Under the pieces are notes generated by a model. That model saw only the letters and a program-made list of their open reading frames with translations, made no database searches and had not been told where the DNA came from. A DNA stretch of 64,000 bases from UBA4736 sp002404015 (GTDB lineage Bacteria; Chloroflexota; Dormibacteria; Dormibacterales; Dormibacteraceae). The stretch spans positions 1 through 64,000 of the forward strand of contig DAIOCN010000011.1 of the NCBI GenBank assembly GCA_036747295.1, read 5' to 3'. Of this stretch, positions 49,462 through 58,006 are shown in pieces. The position numbers were made by a program, and so were the translations under genes. The stretch's first letter is position 1. Each line of letters opens with the position of its first letter.

Positions 49462-49955
49462 GGGGCGGCCTCGGGAGCGGGCTCCAGCTCTGCGAGCTGC
49501 CTGGCGTGCAATTCCAGGTGGCCGACCAGCAGCTCGTCGAGCACCATTCGCAGGTCCATCTGGCGGTCGCCGGTCTTGGACCTCCACATCGCCGGCCTAT
49601 CGAGGTCCAGGTCGTCGAGCACCCCCAGCAAGGCGTCCAGCGCGACGATGCCGGCCCCGATCTGCGCCTGCATCTGCTCCTCGGTCAGCCGGTCGCCGGA
49701 CTCGATGCCCTCCCGCCGCTTCGCGTAGCCCTCCTCGTCGCGGCCGACCTCTTCGGCACCGGCCAGGACCGCGCGGGCCTGGGTGGTCCAGAAGGGGAGT
49801 ATCTCGGCGACATGGCCCAGGACGTTGGCCCGGTCCCAGCGCTCGCCGGTCTTGTCGTCGGCGGGCCCGAGCTCGCCGCGCCCCCGCCGCGGCATCCCCG
49901 CGTAGAGCTGGCGAGCGGCCTCGACCCGGGCGCGGAAATCGTGGACCTGGCTCAT
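49458..49955 (-). CDS. DinB-like/maleylpyruvate isomerase N-terminal-type protein
   Basis: A 165-residue helical protein of the DinB/MDMPI type. Candidate metal histidines are in VLGHVAEILPFW and VGHLELHARQLAEL. The ATG overlaps the upp stop. Other members are thiol-dependent transferases or stress proteins; no specific role is evident. It is the last gene of the pyrimidine salvage run. Confidence 0.72.
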   Translation of the reverse strand: MSQVHDFRARVEAARQLYAGMPRRGRGELGPADDKTGERWDRANVLGHVAEILPFWTTQARAVLAGAEEVGRDEEGYAKRREGIESGDRLTEEQMQAQIGAGIVALDALLGVLDDLDLDRPAMWRSKTGDRQMDLRMVLDELLVGHLELHARQLAELEPAPEAAP

Positions 49956-50572
49956 CCGGTTCCGAACAGCCTATCGCCGAAGTCGCCCAGCCCGGGCACG
50001 ATGAAGGCGCGCTCGTTGAGGCCTTCGTCCAGCGCGGCCGTGTAGATGTGGACCTCGGGGTGGCTGTCGGAGATCACCTTGACGCCTTCGGGCGCGGCCA
50101 CCACGCAGACCATCCGGGTCCCCTCACCCCCCGCCTCCTTGATCAGCTCGATGGCGCGCGAGGCGGAACCGCCGGTCGCCAGCATCGGGTCGAGCAGCAG
50201 GGGGATCTTGCCCGCCAGGGGCGGCAGCTTGTTGTAGTAGATGCGCGCCAGCGCCGTCTCCTCGTCCCGCTCCAGCCCGATATAGCCGACGCTGACCCGA
50301 GGCAGCAGCTCCAGCACGGGCGCCAGGAGACCCAGGCCGGCGCGCAGCACCGGGATGGCGACGACCTCGGCGTCGGCCAGCCGCACGAGCGCCTCCTTCA
50401 GCGGCGTCATCACGGTTGACTGGCGGACCGGCAGGTCGGCGGTTGCCTCGTAGACCAGGAAGGTGATGACCTTGCGCGCCAGCACCCGGAACTCCTCTGG
50501 CTCGGTGCTGACGTCGCGCAGCCCGGCCAGGCTGTCGGCCACGATCGGGTGGCGGCTAATGTGCAGCGGCAC
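49952..50572 (-). CDS. upp: uracil phosphoribosyltransferase
   Basis: A 206-residue salvage enzyme that makes UMP from uracil and PRPP. The PRPP-binding loop is LLLDPMLATGGSA (about 124-136). VLRAGLGLL and the C-terminal PGLGDFGDRLFGT are family signatures. The GTG start lies inside the 3' end of udp (17-base overlap). It would use uracil released by Udp and by PsuG. Confidence 0.95.
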   Translation of the reverse strand: MPLHISRHPIVADSLAGLRDVSTEPEEFRVLARKVITFLVYEATADLPVRQSTVMTPLKEALVRLADAEVVAIPVLRAGLGLLAPVLELLPRVSVGYIGLERDEETALARIYYNKLPPLAGKIPLLLDPMLATGGSASRAIELIKEAGGEGTRMVCVVAAPEGVKVISDSHPEVHIYTAALDEGLNERAFIVPGLGDFGDRLFGTG

Positions 50573-51323
50573 GGTCGCGCTCCACCAGGAGGCCGATGGC
50601 GTTGACGGCCACCCGCAGCATGCGGTCCATGTAGGAGGGGTCCAGGTGTTGGATCTCGCCCGCGCCCAGCTCGTCCACGCAGAGGAGGATCACGCCGGCC
50701 CGGAAGCGGCGCAGCGAGGCCACGATCAGGATCGTGGAGGACTCCATGTCGTTGGCCACGACACCGGCCCGGGCCCACATCTCCAGCTCCGCGCGGAGCT
50801 CGGCGGGGCGCGGCATCCGCTCCGGCATCAGGTCGCTGTAGAGCGCGTCCACCGAGCGGATGAGGCCCAGGTGGTGCGGCGCGCCGGCCGCCTCGGCGGC
50901 CTCCATGCAGGCCGTTATCACGTCGTGGGAGGCGATCGCCGGGTACTCCTTGGGAACGTAGGCGTCGGGGGTGCCCTCGCTGCGGACCGCACCGGTCGCG
51001 ATCACGAGGTCGCCCGTCTTGATATGGGGCTGGGCGGCGCCGCAGGTGCCGACCCTCAGGAAGGTGTGGACACCCAGCTCACCCAGCTCCTCGACCGCGA
51101 TCGCGGCCGAGGGGCCGCCGATGCCGCTGGAGGTGGTGGAGACCTTCTCGCCGCCGACCGTGCCCGTGAACGTCCGGTACTCACGGCTGAAGGCCTTCTC
51201 GTCGGCCCCCTCCAGGTACCTGGCTATGAGCGCCGTCCGGAACGGGTCGCCGGGCATCAGCACGTAGCCGCCGACCTCGCCCTCGGCGAGGCCGACGTGG
51301 TATTTCCGCTCTGCCTCAGCCAC
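50556..51323 (-). CDS. udp: uridine phosphorylase
   Basis: A 255-residue hexameric-type nucleoside phosphorylase. PGDPFRT near residue 25 binds phosphate, RVGTCGAAQP is at about 90-99, and VANDMESSTI contacts ribose. It converts uridine and phosphate to uracil and ribose 1-phosphate. It overlaps deoA upstream and upp downstream, so the three salvage genes form one operon. Confidence 0.93.
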   Translation of the reverse strand: MAEAERKYHVGLAEGEVGGYVLMPGDPFRTALIARYLEGADEKAFSREYRTFTGTVGGEKVSTTSSGIGGPSAAIAVEELGELGVHTFLRVGTCGAAQPHIKTGDLVIATGAVRSEGTPDAYVPKEYPAIASHDVITACMEAAEAAGAPHHLGLIRSVDALYSDLMPERMPRPAELRAELEMWARAGVVANDMESSTILIVASLRRFRAGVILLCVDELGAGEIQHLDPSYMDRMLRVAVNAIGLLVERDRAAAH

Positions 51324-52626
51324 GCGGCGCTAGTTTATCGGGCCGCGTGACCCCGTCCCGGTCCACCCGGAAGAGGATGTGCGGTGGCCGGCCGACCTCC
51401 TGGGGAACGATCTGCCAGGCCGAGTCCAGGCGCGCCAGCGCCCGCTCCGCGACCGGCAGCGAGGCCGCCCGGACCTCGACCAGCGGGTCGTCCTTCCGGA
51501 CCCGGTCGCCGACGCCGGCCGTTATGTGGAGGCCCGCGGCGTGGTCGATGGGGTCCTCCTTGCGCAGCCGGCCCCCGCCCAGGTCGATGATGGAGAGGCC
51601 CACTGCCAGCGCGTCGATCGACTGCACCCAGCCCTCCGCGACTGCCCGGACCGTGAGCTGGACGGGGTGCGACGGCAGCGGCCGGTCACGGCGGCCGCCC
51701 TGGGCCTCCAGCATCTGCCACAACTTGTCCAGCGCAGCGCCCGACCGGATCGCGCCGGACGGATCGGCGTCGACGCCGGCCAGCCGGCACATCTCGTCGG
51801 CCACCGCGACCGAGACTTCGGTCAGCTCCGCATCGCCCTCCCCGCTCAGCACGGAGATCGCCTCTTCGACCTCGATCGAGTTGCCGACGCTGCGCCCGAG
51901 CGGGTTGTCCATGGCCGTCACCAGGGCTACCGTGCGCCGCCCGGCACCCTCGCCGATCTGCACCATCTCGCCGGCCAGGAACGTGGCCATGTCCGCGTCG
52001 GGCATGAAGGCGCCCCTGCCGAACTTGACGTCGAGCACGATGGCGTCGGCGCCCGCCGCGATCTTCTTGGACATGACGCTGGAGGCGATCAGGGGCACCG
52101 AGGGCACCGTGGCAGTGACGTCGCGCAGAGCGTAGAGCGCCTTGTCGGCCGGCACCATCCGCGGCGACTGGGCGGCCACCGCCAGCCCGATCTCGCGCAC
52201 CTGGCGCAGGAACCGGTCGGGGTCCAGGTCAACGGTCACGCCGGGGACCGACTCCAGCTTGTCGAGCGTCCCCCCGGTGTGGGCCAGGGCGCGCCCGCTG
52301 AGCTTCGGCACGAACACGCCGCAGGCGGCCGCCAGGGGGCCCGCGATCAGCGTGACCTTGTCCCCGACCCCGCCCGTCGAATGCTTGTCCACCTTCAGGC
52401 CGGGGATCGAGGAGAGGTCCAGAACCTCCCCGCTCTCGACCATCGCCCGGGTCAGCTCCAGGGTCTCGGCGCGGCTCATGCCGCGCGTGCAGACCGCCAT
52501 CAGCCAGGCCCCCACCTGGTAGTCGGGGATCGAGCCGGCCAGGTAGCCGGACAGCAGGAACCTCAGCTCCTCGGGCGAGTTCTCCTCGCCGTCGCGCTTG
52601 CGGCCGATGACTTCGAGGGCGTTCAT
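51316..52626 (-). CDS. deoA: thymidine/pyrimidine-nucleoside phosphorylase
   Basis: A 436-residue phosphorylase. The N terminus is MNALEVIGRKRDGE, then KHSTGGVGDK (about 76-85, phosphate binding), SGRALAHTGGTLDKLE (about 108-123) and the C-terminal domain. The ATG at 52626 matches the family start; a GTG at 52656 would add ten residues. It gives deoxyribose 1-phosphate, which after mutase action feeds DeoC at 24804. No deoB mutase is seen in the window. Confidence 0.94.
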   Translation of the reverse strand: MNALEVIGRKRDGEENSPEELRFLLSGYLAGSIPDYQVGAWLMAVCTRGMSRAETLELTRAMVESGEVLDLSSIPGLKVDKHSTGGVGDKVTLIAGPLAAACGVFVPKLSGRALAHTGGTLDKLESVPGVTVDLDPDRFLRQVREIGLAVAAQSPRMVPADKALYALRDVTATVPSVPLIASSVMSKKIAAGADAIVLDVKFGRGAFMPDADMATFLAGEMVQIGEGAGRRTVALVTAMDNPLGRSVGNSIEVEEAISVLSGEGDAELTEVSVAVADEMCRLAGVDADPSGAIRSGAALDKLWQMLEAQGGRRDRPLPSHPVQLTVRAVAEGWVQSIDALAVGLSIIDLGGGRLRKEDPIDHAAGLHITAGVGDRVRKDDPLVEVRAASLPVAERALARLDSAWQIVPQEVGRPPHILFRVDRDGVTRPDKLAPRG

Positions 52627-52657
52627 GCGCTGGGGCTGTGTCCGGAAGCGGGACACT

Positions 52658-53485
52658 CTATCCGGTCGCCATCTGCAGGTCGCTGCGGTCGTCCTCCTGG
52701 TCCGGGTTGCGCAGGATGTCCAGCAGGTTGGGCGCGTGGCCCACGATGACCCCGGTCGCCCCGGCCGCGCCGTAGGCCTCCAGAGTCTCCTTCCACTCCG
52801 ACCGGCCGGCCGGCGGGCTGACCTGAACCCAGAGATCGAAGTCGCCCTCGGCCTCGCGGAGCCCGAGCACGTGGTCGAAGACCTCCCTCACCTGGGCCGG
52901 AGTCCCGCCGCCATGGATGAACCCGTCTCCGAGCCGGGCGGCTCGGCGGAACCCAGGCTCCGAGAAGGCGCCCACCAGGATCGGCGGGCCGCCCGGGCGG
53001 ACGCCCGGCACCACGTGCAGCGCGGGCAGGCTGTAGAAGCGGCCCTCAAACGGCGTCTCCTCGCCTCGCCAGATCCGCCGCACGACCTCGATGTACTCGT
53101 CCAGGCGCTGGCCGCGGGCCTCGAAAGGCACGCCGCCGGCCGCCAGCTGGACCCGCTCCCAGCCGGCCCCGACGCCGACCAGCAGGCGGCCGCGACTCAG
53201 GTGCTCGAGCGTTGTCAGGGTCTGCGCCAATATCGCCGGAGGCCACTGCAGGACGACCGCCACCGATGTTCCGATCCGGACCCGGCTGGTGACCGCGGCC
53301 ACGGCGGCCAGCTGCGTCCAGGGGTCGAGGCCCGGCTTCGCGCGCCCGCCCTGCGCCGGCCTGAACATCCCGTCGGAGACCCAGAGCGAATCGGCGCCGG
53401 CCGCCTCGTAGGCCTGGGCGTCGGCCAGGAACTCCCCCGGCGACTCAAAGCGCCAGGGCAGCTTCACGCCGACGCCCAGGCTCAA
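52658..53485 (-). CDS. LLM-class F420-dependent oxidoreductase
   Basis: A 275-residue luciferase-like TIM-barrel oxidoreductase. GVKLPWRFESPGE opens the barrel, VGVGAGWERVQ and GFIHGGG are typical of the F420/FMN-dependent group. The TTG start overlaps the DtxR-family stop (TTGA). The substrate is unknown. It is probably cotranscribed with the metalloregulator and the salvage genes. Confidence 0.88.
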   Translation of the reverse strand: MSLGVGVKLPWRFESPGEFLADAQAYEAAGADSLWVSDGMFRPAQGGRAKPGLDPWTQLAAVAAVTSRVRIGTSVAVVLQWPPAILAQTLTTLEHLSRGRLLVGVGAGWERVQLAAGGVPFEARGQRLDEYIEVVRRIWRGEETPFEGRFYSLPALHVVPGVRPGGPPILVGAFSEPGFRRAARLGDGFIHGGGTPAQVREVFDHVLGLREAEGDFDLWVQVSPPAGRSEWKETLEAYGAAGATGVIVGHAPNLLDILRNPDQEDDRSDLQMATG

Positions 53486-54177
53486 CTCGGAACGACCCAG
53501 ATCTTGGCCGCCGTCTCGTGGCTGAGCGTGACCTCGCGGCCGCCGACCGCGATCCGGAGGGTGCGCCCGACCCCGTCCACCTCGACCAAGTGCACGGGCG
53601 CTTCGGGCACCAGCCGTCGCTCGGAGAGGTAGCCCAGCAGGACCGGGGCCTCGCGTTCGGCGACCTCCGAGATGCGGCTCACGCTCGCCTGCCCGCCGGC
53701 TCCCAGCTCGGACAGGCGCTTCTCCGCGGGGTTGGGCTCCGAGTGGCCGGGGATCGGGTTGCCGTGGGGGCAGGTCGTGGGCCGGCCGAGCGCCTCGTAC
53801 AGTCGCTGCTCGACTACCTCGGAGACCGCGTGCTCCAGGCGGGCGGCCTCCTCGTCCGCGACCACCCAGTCCAGGCCCAGCGACTCGGTCAGCCAGCGCT
53901 CCATGATCCGGTGCCGGCGCACGATCGCGGCCGCAGCGGCGCGGCCGTCGTCGGTCAGCTCGATCTCCTTGTGGGCGTTGATGCGGACCATGCCGTCGCG
54001 CGTCATCCGGCGGAGGGCGACGGTCACGGTGGGCCGGGTCACCCCCAGCCAGTCCGCCAGGCGGGCGCTCCTGACGATCTCGCCCTCGGCATCCATGTAG
54101 TAGATCGCCTCCAGGTAGCGGGAGATGACCTCGGACGGAGCGCGGCCGTTAGTATTGTCTAACTTCTGTCTTTGCAC
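53482..54177 (-). CDS. DtxR/MntR-family metal-dependent regulator
   Basis: A 231-residue full-length regulator. The N-terminal winged helix is at about 14-75 (LADWLGVTRPTVTVALRRM as recognition region), and the metal-binding dimerisation domain includes ERWLTESLGLDW and TTCPHGNPIPG. An SH3/FeoA-like C-terminal domain ends VTLSHETAAKIW. It senses Mn(II) or Fe(II) and represses metal uptake genes. It is divergent from a ZIP transporter, and a palindrome (54148-54163) lies inside its own first codons, suggesting autoregulation. Confidence 0.93.
   Translation of the reverse strand: MQRQKLDNTNGRAPSEVISRYLEAIYYMDAEGEIVRSARLADWLGVTRPTVTVALRRMTRDGMVRINAHKEIELTDDGRAAAAAIVRRHRIMERWLTESLGLDWVVADEEAARLEHAVSEVVEQRLYEALGRPTTCPHGNPIPGHSEPNPAEKRLSELGAGGQASVSRISEVAEREAPVLLGYLSERRLVPEAPVHLVEVDGVGRTLRIAVGGREVTLSHETAAKIWVVPS
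54148..54163. promoter_or_regulatory. palindrome GTTAG-N6-CTAAC, candidate DtxR/MntR operator
   Basis: Five-base arms GTTAG and CTAAC flank TATTGT. It lies 15-30 bases inside the regulator gene and 35-50 bases before the ZIP start. That overlaps the likely -35 region of the ZIP promoter (a TACTAAT box is at 54179-54185). Confidence 0.5.
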
Positions 54178-54197
54178 GTACTAATGATCATCCGCCA

Positions 54198-54980
54198 ATG
54201 AGCATCTACACAGCGGCCCTGCTCGGTGGAATCGCCGGAGTCACCATCTTCATCGGCCTCCCGGTGGCCCGCCTGCGCGGTCTTCCCAAGCGGCTCCAGG
54301 GCTTCCTGAACGCGGTCGCCACGGGCATCCTGGTTTTCCTGCTCTGGGACATCCTCCAGCATGCCGGGGCTCCTGTGAGCATCGCCGTTCGAGGCCACGA
54401 CGCCGGGCGCTTCGTCTTGCTGGCCGGCGTCTTCGCGGCCGGCATCGCGGCCGGCCTGCTCTCGCTGGTCTACTTCAACTCCGAGATCCTGGGCCGCCTG
54501 AAGGGTTCGAGCCCGGGCTCACCCTCGCCCCAGGCCCTCTCGATGATGATCGCCACCGGCCTCGGCCTCCACAACTTCTCCGAGGGTCTCGCCATCGGCC
54601 AGTCGGCGGCGACCGGCGCCGTGGCCTTCGCCGGCGTGCTGGTGGTCGGCTTCGCCCTCCACAACATCACGGAGGGCTTCGGGATCGCCGCGCCCATGAC
54701 CATGAACTCGGTCACCGCCTCCTGGGGGTTCCTGGGCCTGGCCGGGCTGATCGGCGGCGGGCCCACCCTGGTGGGGACCTTGATCGGGTACGTGGCGACG
54801 AGCGCGGTCGTGTCGGTGCTCTTCCTGGCGCTGGCCGCGGGCGCGTTGATCTACGTGCTCAACGAGCTGTTCGCGCTCGGCAAGCGTCTCAACACGCCGG
54901 CCATGATGGGTTGGGGCGTCCTGGCCGGCTTCCTGGCCGCGTTCGGCACCGACCTGGTCCTGACGGCGGCAACAGGCTAG
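54198..54980 (+). CDS. ZIP-family divalent metal transporter
   Basis: A 260-residue transporter with about eight membrane segments. HNFSEG (near 129) and HNITEG (near 155) are the metal-site motifs of helices four and five. A short hydrophilic loop (GSSPGSPSPQ) precedes helix four. It is the probable target of the divergent DtxR-type regulator. Substrate Zn, Mn or Fe cannot be decided from the motifs. The start-to-start gap is 20 bases. Confidence 0.92.
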   Translation: MSIYTAALLGGIAGVTIFIGLPVARLRGLPKRLQGFLNAVATGILVFLLWDILQHAGAPVSIAVRGHDAGRFVLLAGVFAAGIAAGLLSLVYFNSEILGRLKGSSPGSPSPQALSMMIATGLGLHNFSEGLAIGQSAATGAVAFAGVLVVGFALHNITEGFGIAAPMTMNSVTASWGFLGLAGLIGGGPTLVGTLIGYVATSAVVSVLFLALAAGALIYVLNELFALGKRLNTPAMMGWGVLAGFLAAFGTDLVLTAATG

Positions 54981-54990
54981 CGCCGGCGGC

Positions 54991-55338
54991 TCAGCTGGCG
55001 GCCCGCTCCAGGTCGTCGCCCTCTTCCAGAGCCCACTCCGGGTTGCGCCACTTGAACAGGGACTCCTGCAGCTCGAAGATGCTGTCCAGGGTCTCCTGCA
55101 CTCGATCGCTGTCACGGAATACCTCGTGGCAGGGATCGGGCAGCTCCTCGACCGTCTCCCGGATCTTGTGGCGGACAGGGTCGGGGATGGTGGTGACACC
55201 GTCCCGATTCATCTCTTCCAGGCGCCACAGCACCCGGTCGGTGGCGTTAAGCATCCGATAGAAGGCGTACCGGCGGTCGTTCTCGCGCCGGATCTCCTCT
55301 TCCATTTCCTCAATACGTAGATTGGTGCGGTCGATCAT
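54991..55338 (-). CDS. acidic hypothetical protein
   Basis: A 115-residue soluble, strongly charged protein. The first 30 residues (IEEMEEEIRRENDRRYAFY) look like a coiled coil. A middle stretch TTIPDPVRHKIRETVEEL is followed by an acidic helical tail. I recognise no family. The ATG is 8 bases after TAAGGT, shared with the divergent Nudix gene. It is convergent with the ZIP gene at a 10-base gap. Single gene; function unknown. Confidence 0.7.
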   Translation of the reverse strand: MIDRTNLRIEEMEEEIRRENDRRYAFYRMLNATDRVLWRLEEMNRDGVTTIPDPVRHKIRETVEELPDPCHEVFRDSDRVQETLDSIFELQESLFKWRNPEWALEEGDDLERAAS

Positions 55339-55345
55339 CTATCCC

Positions 55346-55352
55346 TACCTTA
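55346..55352. promoter_or_regulatory. shared bidirectional -10 box TACCTTA
   Basis: Plus strand: TACCTT (55346-55351), 6 bases, then GTG at 55358. Minus strand: TAAGGT (55352-55347), 8 bases, then ATG at 55338. The heptamer is the reverse complement of the one at 5845-5851. Confidence 0.55.
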
Positions 55353-55357
55353 CCCAA

Positions 55358-55957
55358 GTGGCCGGGTCCGCTAAAACCCTTTCCGACCCCTTTTTGCAGC
55401 GGCTGGCCTCGCTGCTCCAGCCCCTTGACGGCTGGGGCAGCTTCCGGCGGGGGGCCCGCGAGGCCGCCGTGACGGCCGTCCTGTACAGGCGGGAAGGGGA
55501 GTGGCACCTGCCTTTTGTGACCCGCCGGCCGGACCTGCCCAGCCATCCCGGCCAGGTGGCGCTACCCGGCGGCAAGGTCGAGCCCGGCGAGGACGCCTGG
55601 GCGGCGGCTGCCCGCGAGGTTGAGGAGGAGGTCGGCGTGGCCGCCTCCAGCCTGGTGCCGCTGGGCGCCGGGTCTGCGATCTACGCCGCGGTCACCAACT
55701 TCTCGGTGGTGCCCTTCGTGGCCTGGCTCGACGATGCCTCGGAGATCAACTTCGTCCACGACACCCGAGAGCTGGTCGGCGTCCTGGAGGTGCCGCTGGC
55801 CCGGCTGCTGTCCGAGGAGGAGTGGCTCGAGCCCGACGAGGTCTGGATGGGCCGCTACTTCCCCTGGGAGGAGGCCCGGATCTGGGGCCTGACGGCGCGG
55901 ATCCTGGCCGACCTGCTGCCGCGCTTCAGCGCCGCTCTTGGTTCCTCAGCTGGATGA
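55358..55957 (+). CDS. Nudix hydrolase, CoA pyrophosphatase type
   Basis: A 199-residue hydrolase. LPFVTRRPDLPSHPGQVALP is the CoA-ase motif and GGKVEPGEDAW to REVEEEVG is the Nudix box (about 69-91). The GTG at 55358 is fixed by the box at 55346; a TTG at 55322 would overlap the divergent gene. Its 3' end overlaps the opposite-strand ccmD by 32 bases. It is the second CoA-ase-like Nudix gene in the window. Confidence 0.9.
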   Translation: MAGSAKTLSDPFLQRLASLLQPLDGWGSFRRGAREAAVTAVLYRREGEWHLPFVTRRPDLPSHPGQVALPGGKVEPGEDAWAAAAREVEEEVGVAASSLVPLGAGSAIYAAVTNFSVVPFVAWLDDASEINFVHDTRELVGVLEVPLARLLSEEEWLEPDEVWMGRYFPWEEARIWGLTARILADLLPRFSAALGSSAG

Positions 55958-56024
55958 TCGTCACGCCCAGGTACCCGAAGAGCAGGACGGTCGCCGCGGC
56001 GTAGCCGAGCACCAGGTACGTCAT
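55926..56024 (-). CDS. ccmD: CcmD-like small membrane protein
   Basis: A 32-residue peptide with one membrane helix (YLVLGYAAATVLLFGYLGV) and a basic tail LRNQERR. It overlaps the ccmC stop by 4 bases (ATGA) and has the size, topology and place of CcmD, which helps release haem-loaded CcmE from the CcmABC complex. It overlaps the Nudix gene tail to tail. Confidence 0.75.
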   Translation of the reverse strand: MTYLVLGYAAATVLLFGYLGVTIIQLRNQERR

Positions 56025-56716
56025 CGAGCGAACTCAACGGGCGAGACCGCGCCGGCGGGCGACCCCTCGCGCAGGTCCCGCAGCAGCTCCAGCCGGTAGC
56101 GGAGCGAGACCAGGGTGGCCGCCAGCAGGAGCTCGCAGGCCATGGTCACCAGGAATGTCAGGAGCATCGCCGGCGGCAGCGCTCCCTGCACGGTGATGAC
56201 CGGCCCCGGGTGCAGAGTGCGCCACCAGTTGACGCTCTCGTACACGACCGGCACGTCGATGAAGCCCACGATGCCCACCACGGCGGCCAGCCGCGCCGCC
56301 TGCCGGCCCGGGTCGGCAAACTTGCGGACCAGCAGGTAGCCGGCGTAGATCATCCAGAGCACCACGGTCGATGTGAAGCGGGCGTCCCAGGTCTGGGTGG
56401 GGTCCCAGTTCCAGATCGGCTTCGCCCAGAGCACGCCCATGACGATCGTGATCGTCACCAGGACCAGCCCGCTCATCGCGGCCGCGCGGGCCAGCCGGTC
56501 GCCCCGAAGGCTGCCCCGCCAGAGGTAGGCCAGGCTGCCACCGGTCACCAGGCCGAAGCAGCAGAAGGAGGCGATCGCCGAGCTGACGTGGACGTAGAAG
56601 ATCTTCTGGACGGGGCCCTGCAGGACATCCTGGGGGGCGTACACGAAGATCATCCCGGCCGCGGCGAGCATCGCCAGCAGCGAGGCGAGGGTGAGGAGCT
56701 GAAGCCTTCTAGTCAT
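56021..56716 (-). CDS. ccmC: haem exporter/transfer protein CcmC
   Basis: A 231-residue protein with six membrane segments. The tryptophan-rich WAKPIWNWDPTQTWDARF (about 98-115) is the haem-binding WWD motif, and flanking histidines (FYVHVSSA near 43, TLHPGP near 169) are haem ligands. It loads haem onto CcmE. It overlaps ccmB by 8 bases. Confidence 0.93.
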   Translation of the reverse strand: MTRRLQLLTLASLLAMLAAAGMIFVYAPQDVLQGPVQKIFYVHVSSAIASFCCFGLVTGGSLAYLWRGSLRGDRLARAAAMSGLVLVTITIVMGVLWAKPIWNWDPTQTWDARFTSTVVLWMIYAGYLLVRKFADPGRQAARLAAVVGIVGFIDVPVVYESVNWWRTLHPGPVITVQGALPPAMLLTFLVTMACELLLAATLVSLRYRLELLRDLREGSPAGAVSPVEFAR

Positions 56717-57371
56717 CGAGCACGAAGCGCGCGGCCAGGGAGGCCACGACGCAGAAGAGTATGTCGAAATCGAGCAGGATCGTGAGCGGCTGGGCGCCCA
56801 TCGGGGTTCCGCCCATGGCCGCCTGAACGGCGTGGCCGCCGACCACCACGAAGGGGATCCAGAGCGGCAGGGCCAGTACGGGCAGCAGCAGCTCGCGGGC
56901 CCGGGTCTGGGCCGCCAGCGCCGCGAACAGGCTGCCCAGGGCGGCCATCCCGATCGTCGCCAGCAGCACCGTGGCGACCACCGGCGGTGAGATCGGGCTG
57001 CCCAGGAACACGGCCATGGCAGGCAGCAGGACCGCCTCGCAGGCCACCAGCAGGCCGGCCGCCGCCAGCGCCTTGCCGGCGAATATGGCGGCCGGGCCGG
57101 CCGGGGTCAGCAGCATCGCCTCCAGGGTCGCCTGCTCCTTCTCCGCCGCGAAGGTGCGCCCGAAGGCGACGAGCCCGACGAAGACCAGCACCAACCAGAG
57201 GATTCCCGGCCCCAGCCGGGCGGCCGAGACCAGGTCCAGGTCGAAAGCGAAGTTGGCGATCACCAGCGCCAGGACCACGAACTGGGCCAGCGCCGGCAGG
57301 ATCTCGCGGCCTCGCAGCTCAGAGCGCAGGTCCTTGCGCGCGACCGCCGCGGCGGCGGCGATGAAGCTCAC
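56709..57371 (-). CDS. ccmB: haem exporter permease CcmB
   Basis: A 220-residue protein with six membrane segments, including PGILWLVLVFVGLVAFGR and LLLPVLALPLWIPFVVVGG. The FAAEKEQATLEAMLLTPAG stretch is a family signature. The GTG at 57371 overlaps the ccmA stop. It works with CcmA as an ABC unit in cytochrome c maturation. Confidence 0.92.
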   Translation of the reverse strand: MSFIAAAAAVARKDLRSELRGREILPALAQFVVLALVIANFAFDLDLVSAARLGPGILWLVLVFVGLVAFGRTFAAEKEQATLEAMLLTPAGPAAIFAGKALAAAGLLVACEAVLLPAMAVFLGSPISPPVVATVLLATIGMAALGSLFAALAAQTRARELLLPVLALPLWIPFVVVGGHAVQAAMGGTPMGAQPLTILLDFDILFCVVASLAARFVLDD

Positions 57372-58006
57372 GCCTCGACCAGCCCCAGCTGCCAGGGGTC
57401 GCCGACGTCCCGGCCGGCCCGCAGCAGCATCGCCCTCCCGCACAGAGAGCGTGCCAGCACGCGGTCGTGGGTGGCCAGGACCACCGTGCGGTCGTCTAGG
57501 AGGCGCCCCAGCAGCGCCCGGCCCCCCTCGTCGAGGCTGGCGTCCGGCTCGTCCAGGACGAGCAGCTCGGGCGCGTGCATGACCGCCCGGGCCAGGGCGA
57601 CGCGCTGCTGGAGACCGCGCGACAGCTGTCCGGCCCGCCGGTTGGGCACCTCGACCATCTCCAGTGCCTCCCGGGCGCGGTAGCTCGGCAGCCCCTGGAG
57701 GGTGGCGAAGAACTCGAGGTTCTCGAGTGCGGTGAGATTCGGGTAGAGGCCGGGCTGGTGGCCAACGAAGCCGAGGCGGGCCCGCAGGCGGTCGCGCTGG
57801 CGGCCGGCGTCGAGGCCGAACAGCTCCAGGCGGCCGGCGGCGGGCCGGGCGGCGGTCGAAAGCAGCCGGAGCAGCGTGGTCTTCCCGGCGCCGTTGTCGC
57901 CGAGCACCGCCAGGCGTTCACCGGCCCGCAGCTCGAGGGCGAGAGGGCCCAGGGCCACCGTGCCGCCGAATCGCTGCAACAGGGCCTGGCCGCGGACCGC
58001 GATCAC
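57368..58006 (-). CDS. ccmA: haem exporter ATP-binding protein CcmA
   Basis: A 212-residue ABC ATPase. Walker A GDNGAGKTT is at about 36-44, the signature LSRGLQQR at about 129-136 and Walker B LLVLDEPDASLD at about 149-160. ATP hydrolysis drives release of CcmE from CcmC. It overlaps neighbours on both sides by 4 bases. Confidence 0.93.
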   Translation of the reverse strand: MIAVRGQALLQRFGGTVALGPLALELRAGERLAVLGDNGAGKTTLLRLLSTAARPAAGRLELFGLDAGRQRDRLRARLGFVGHQPGLYPNLTALENLEFFATLQGLPSYRAREALEMVEVPNRRAGQLSRGLQQRVALARAVMHAPELLVLDEPDASLDEGGRALLGRLLDDRTVVLATHDRVLARSLCGRAMLLRAGRDVGDPWQLGLVEA

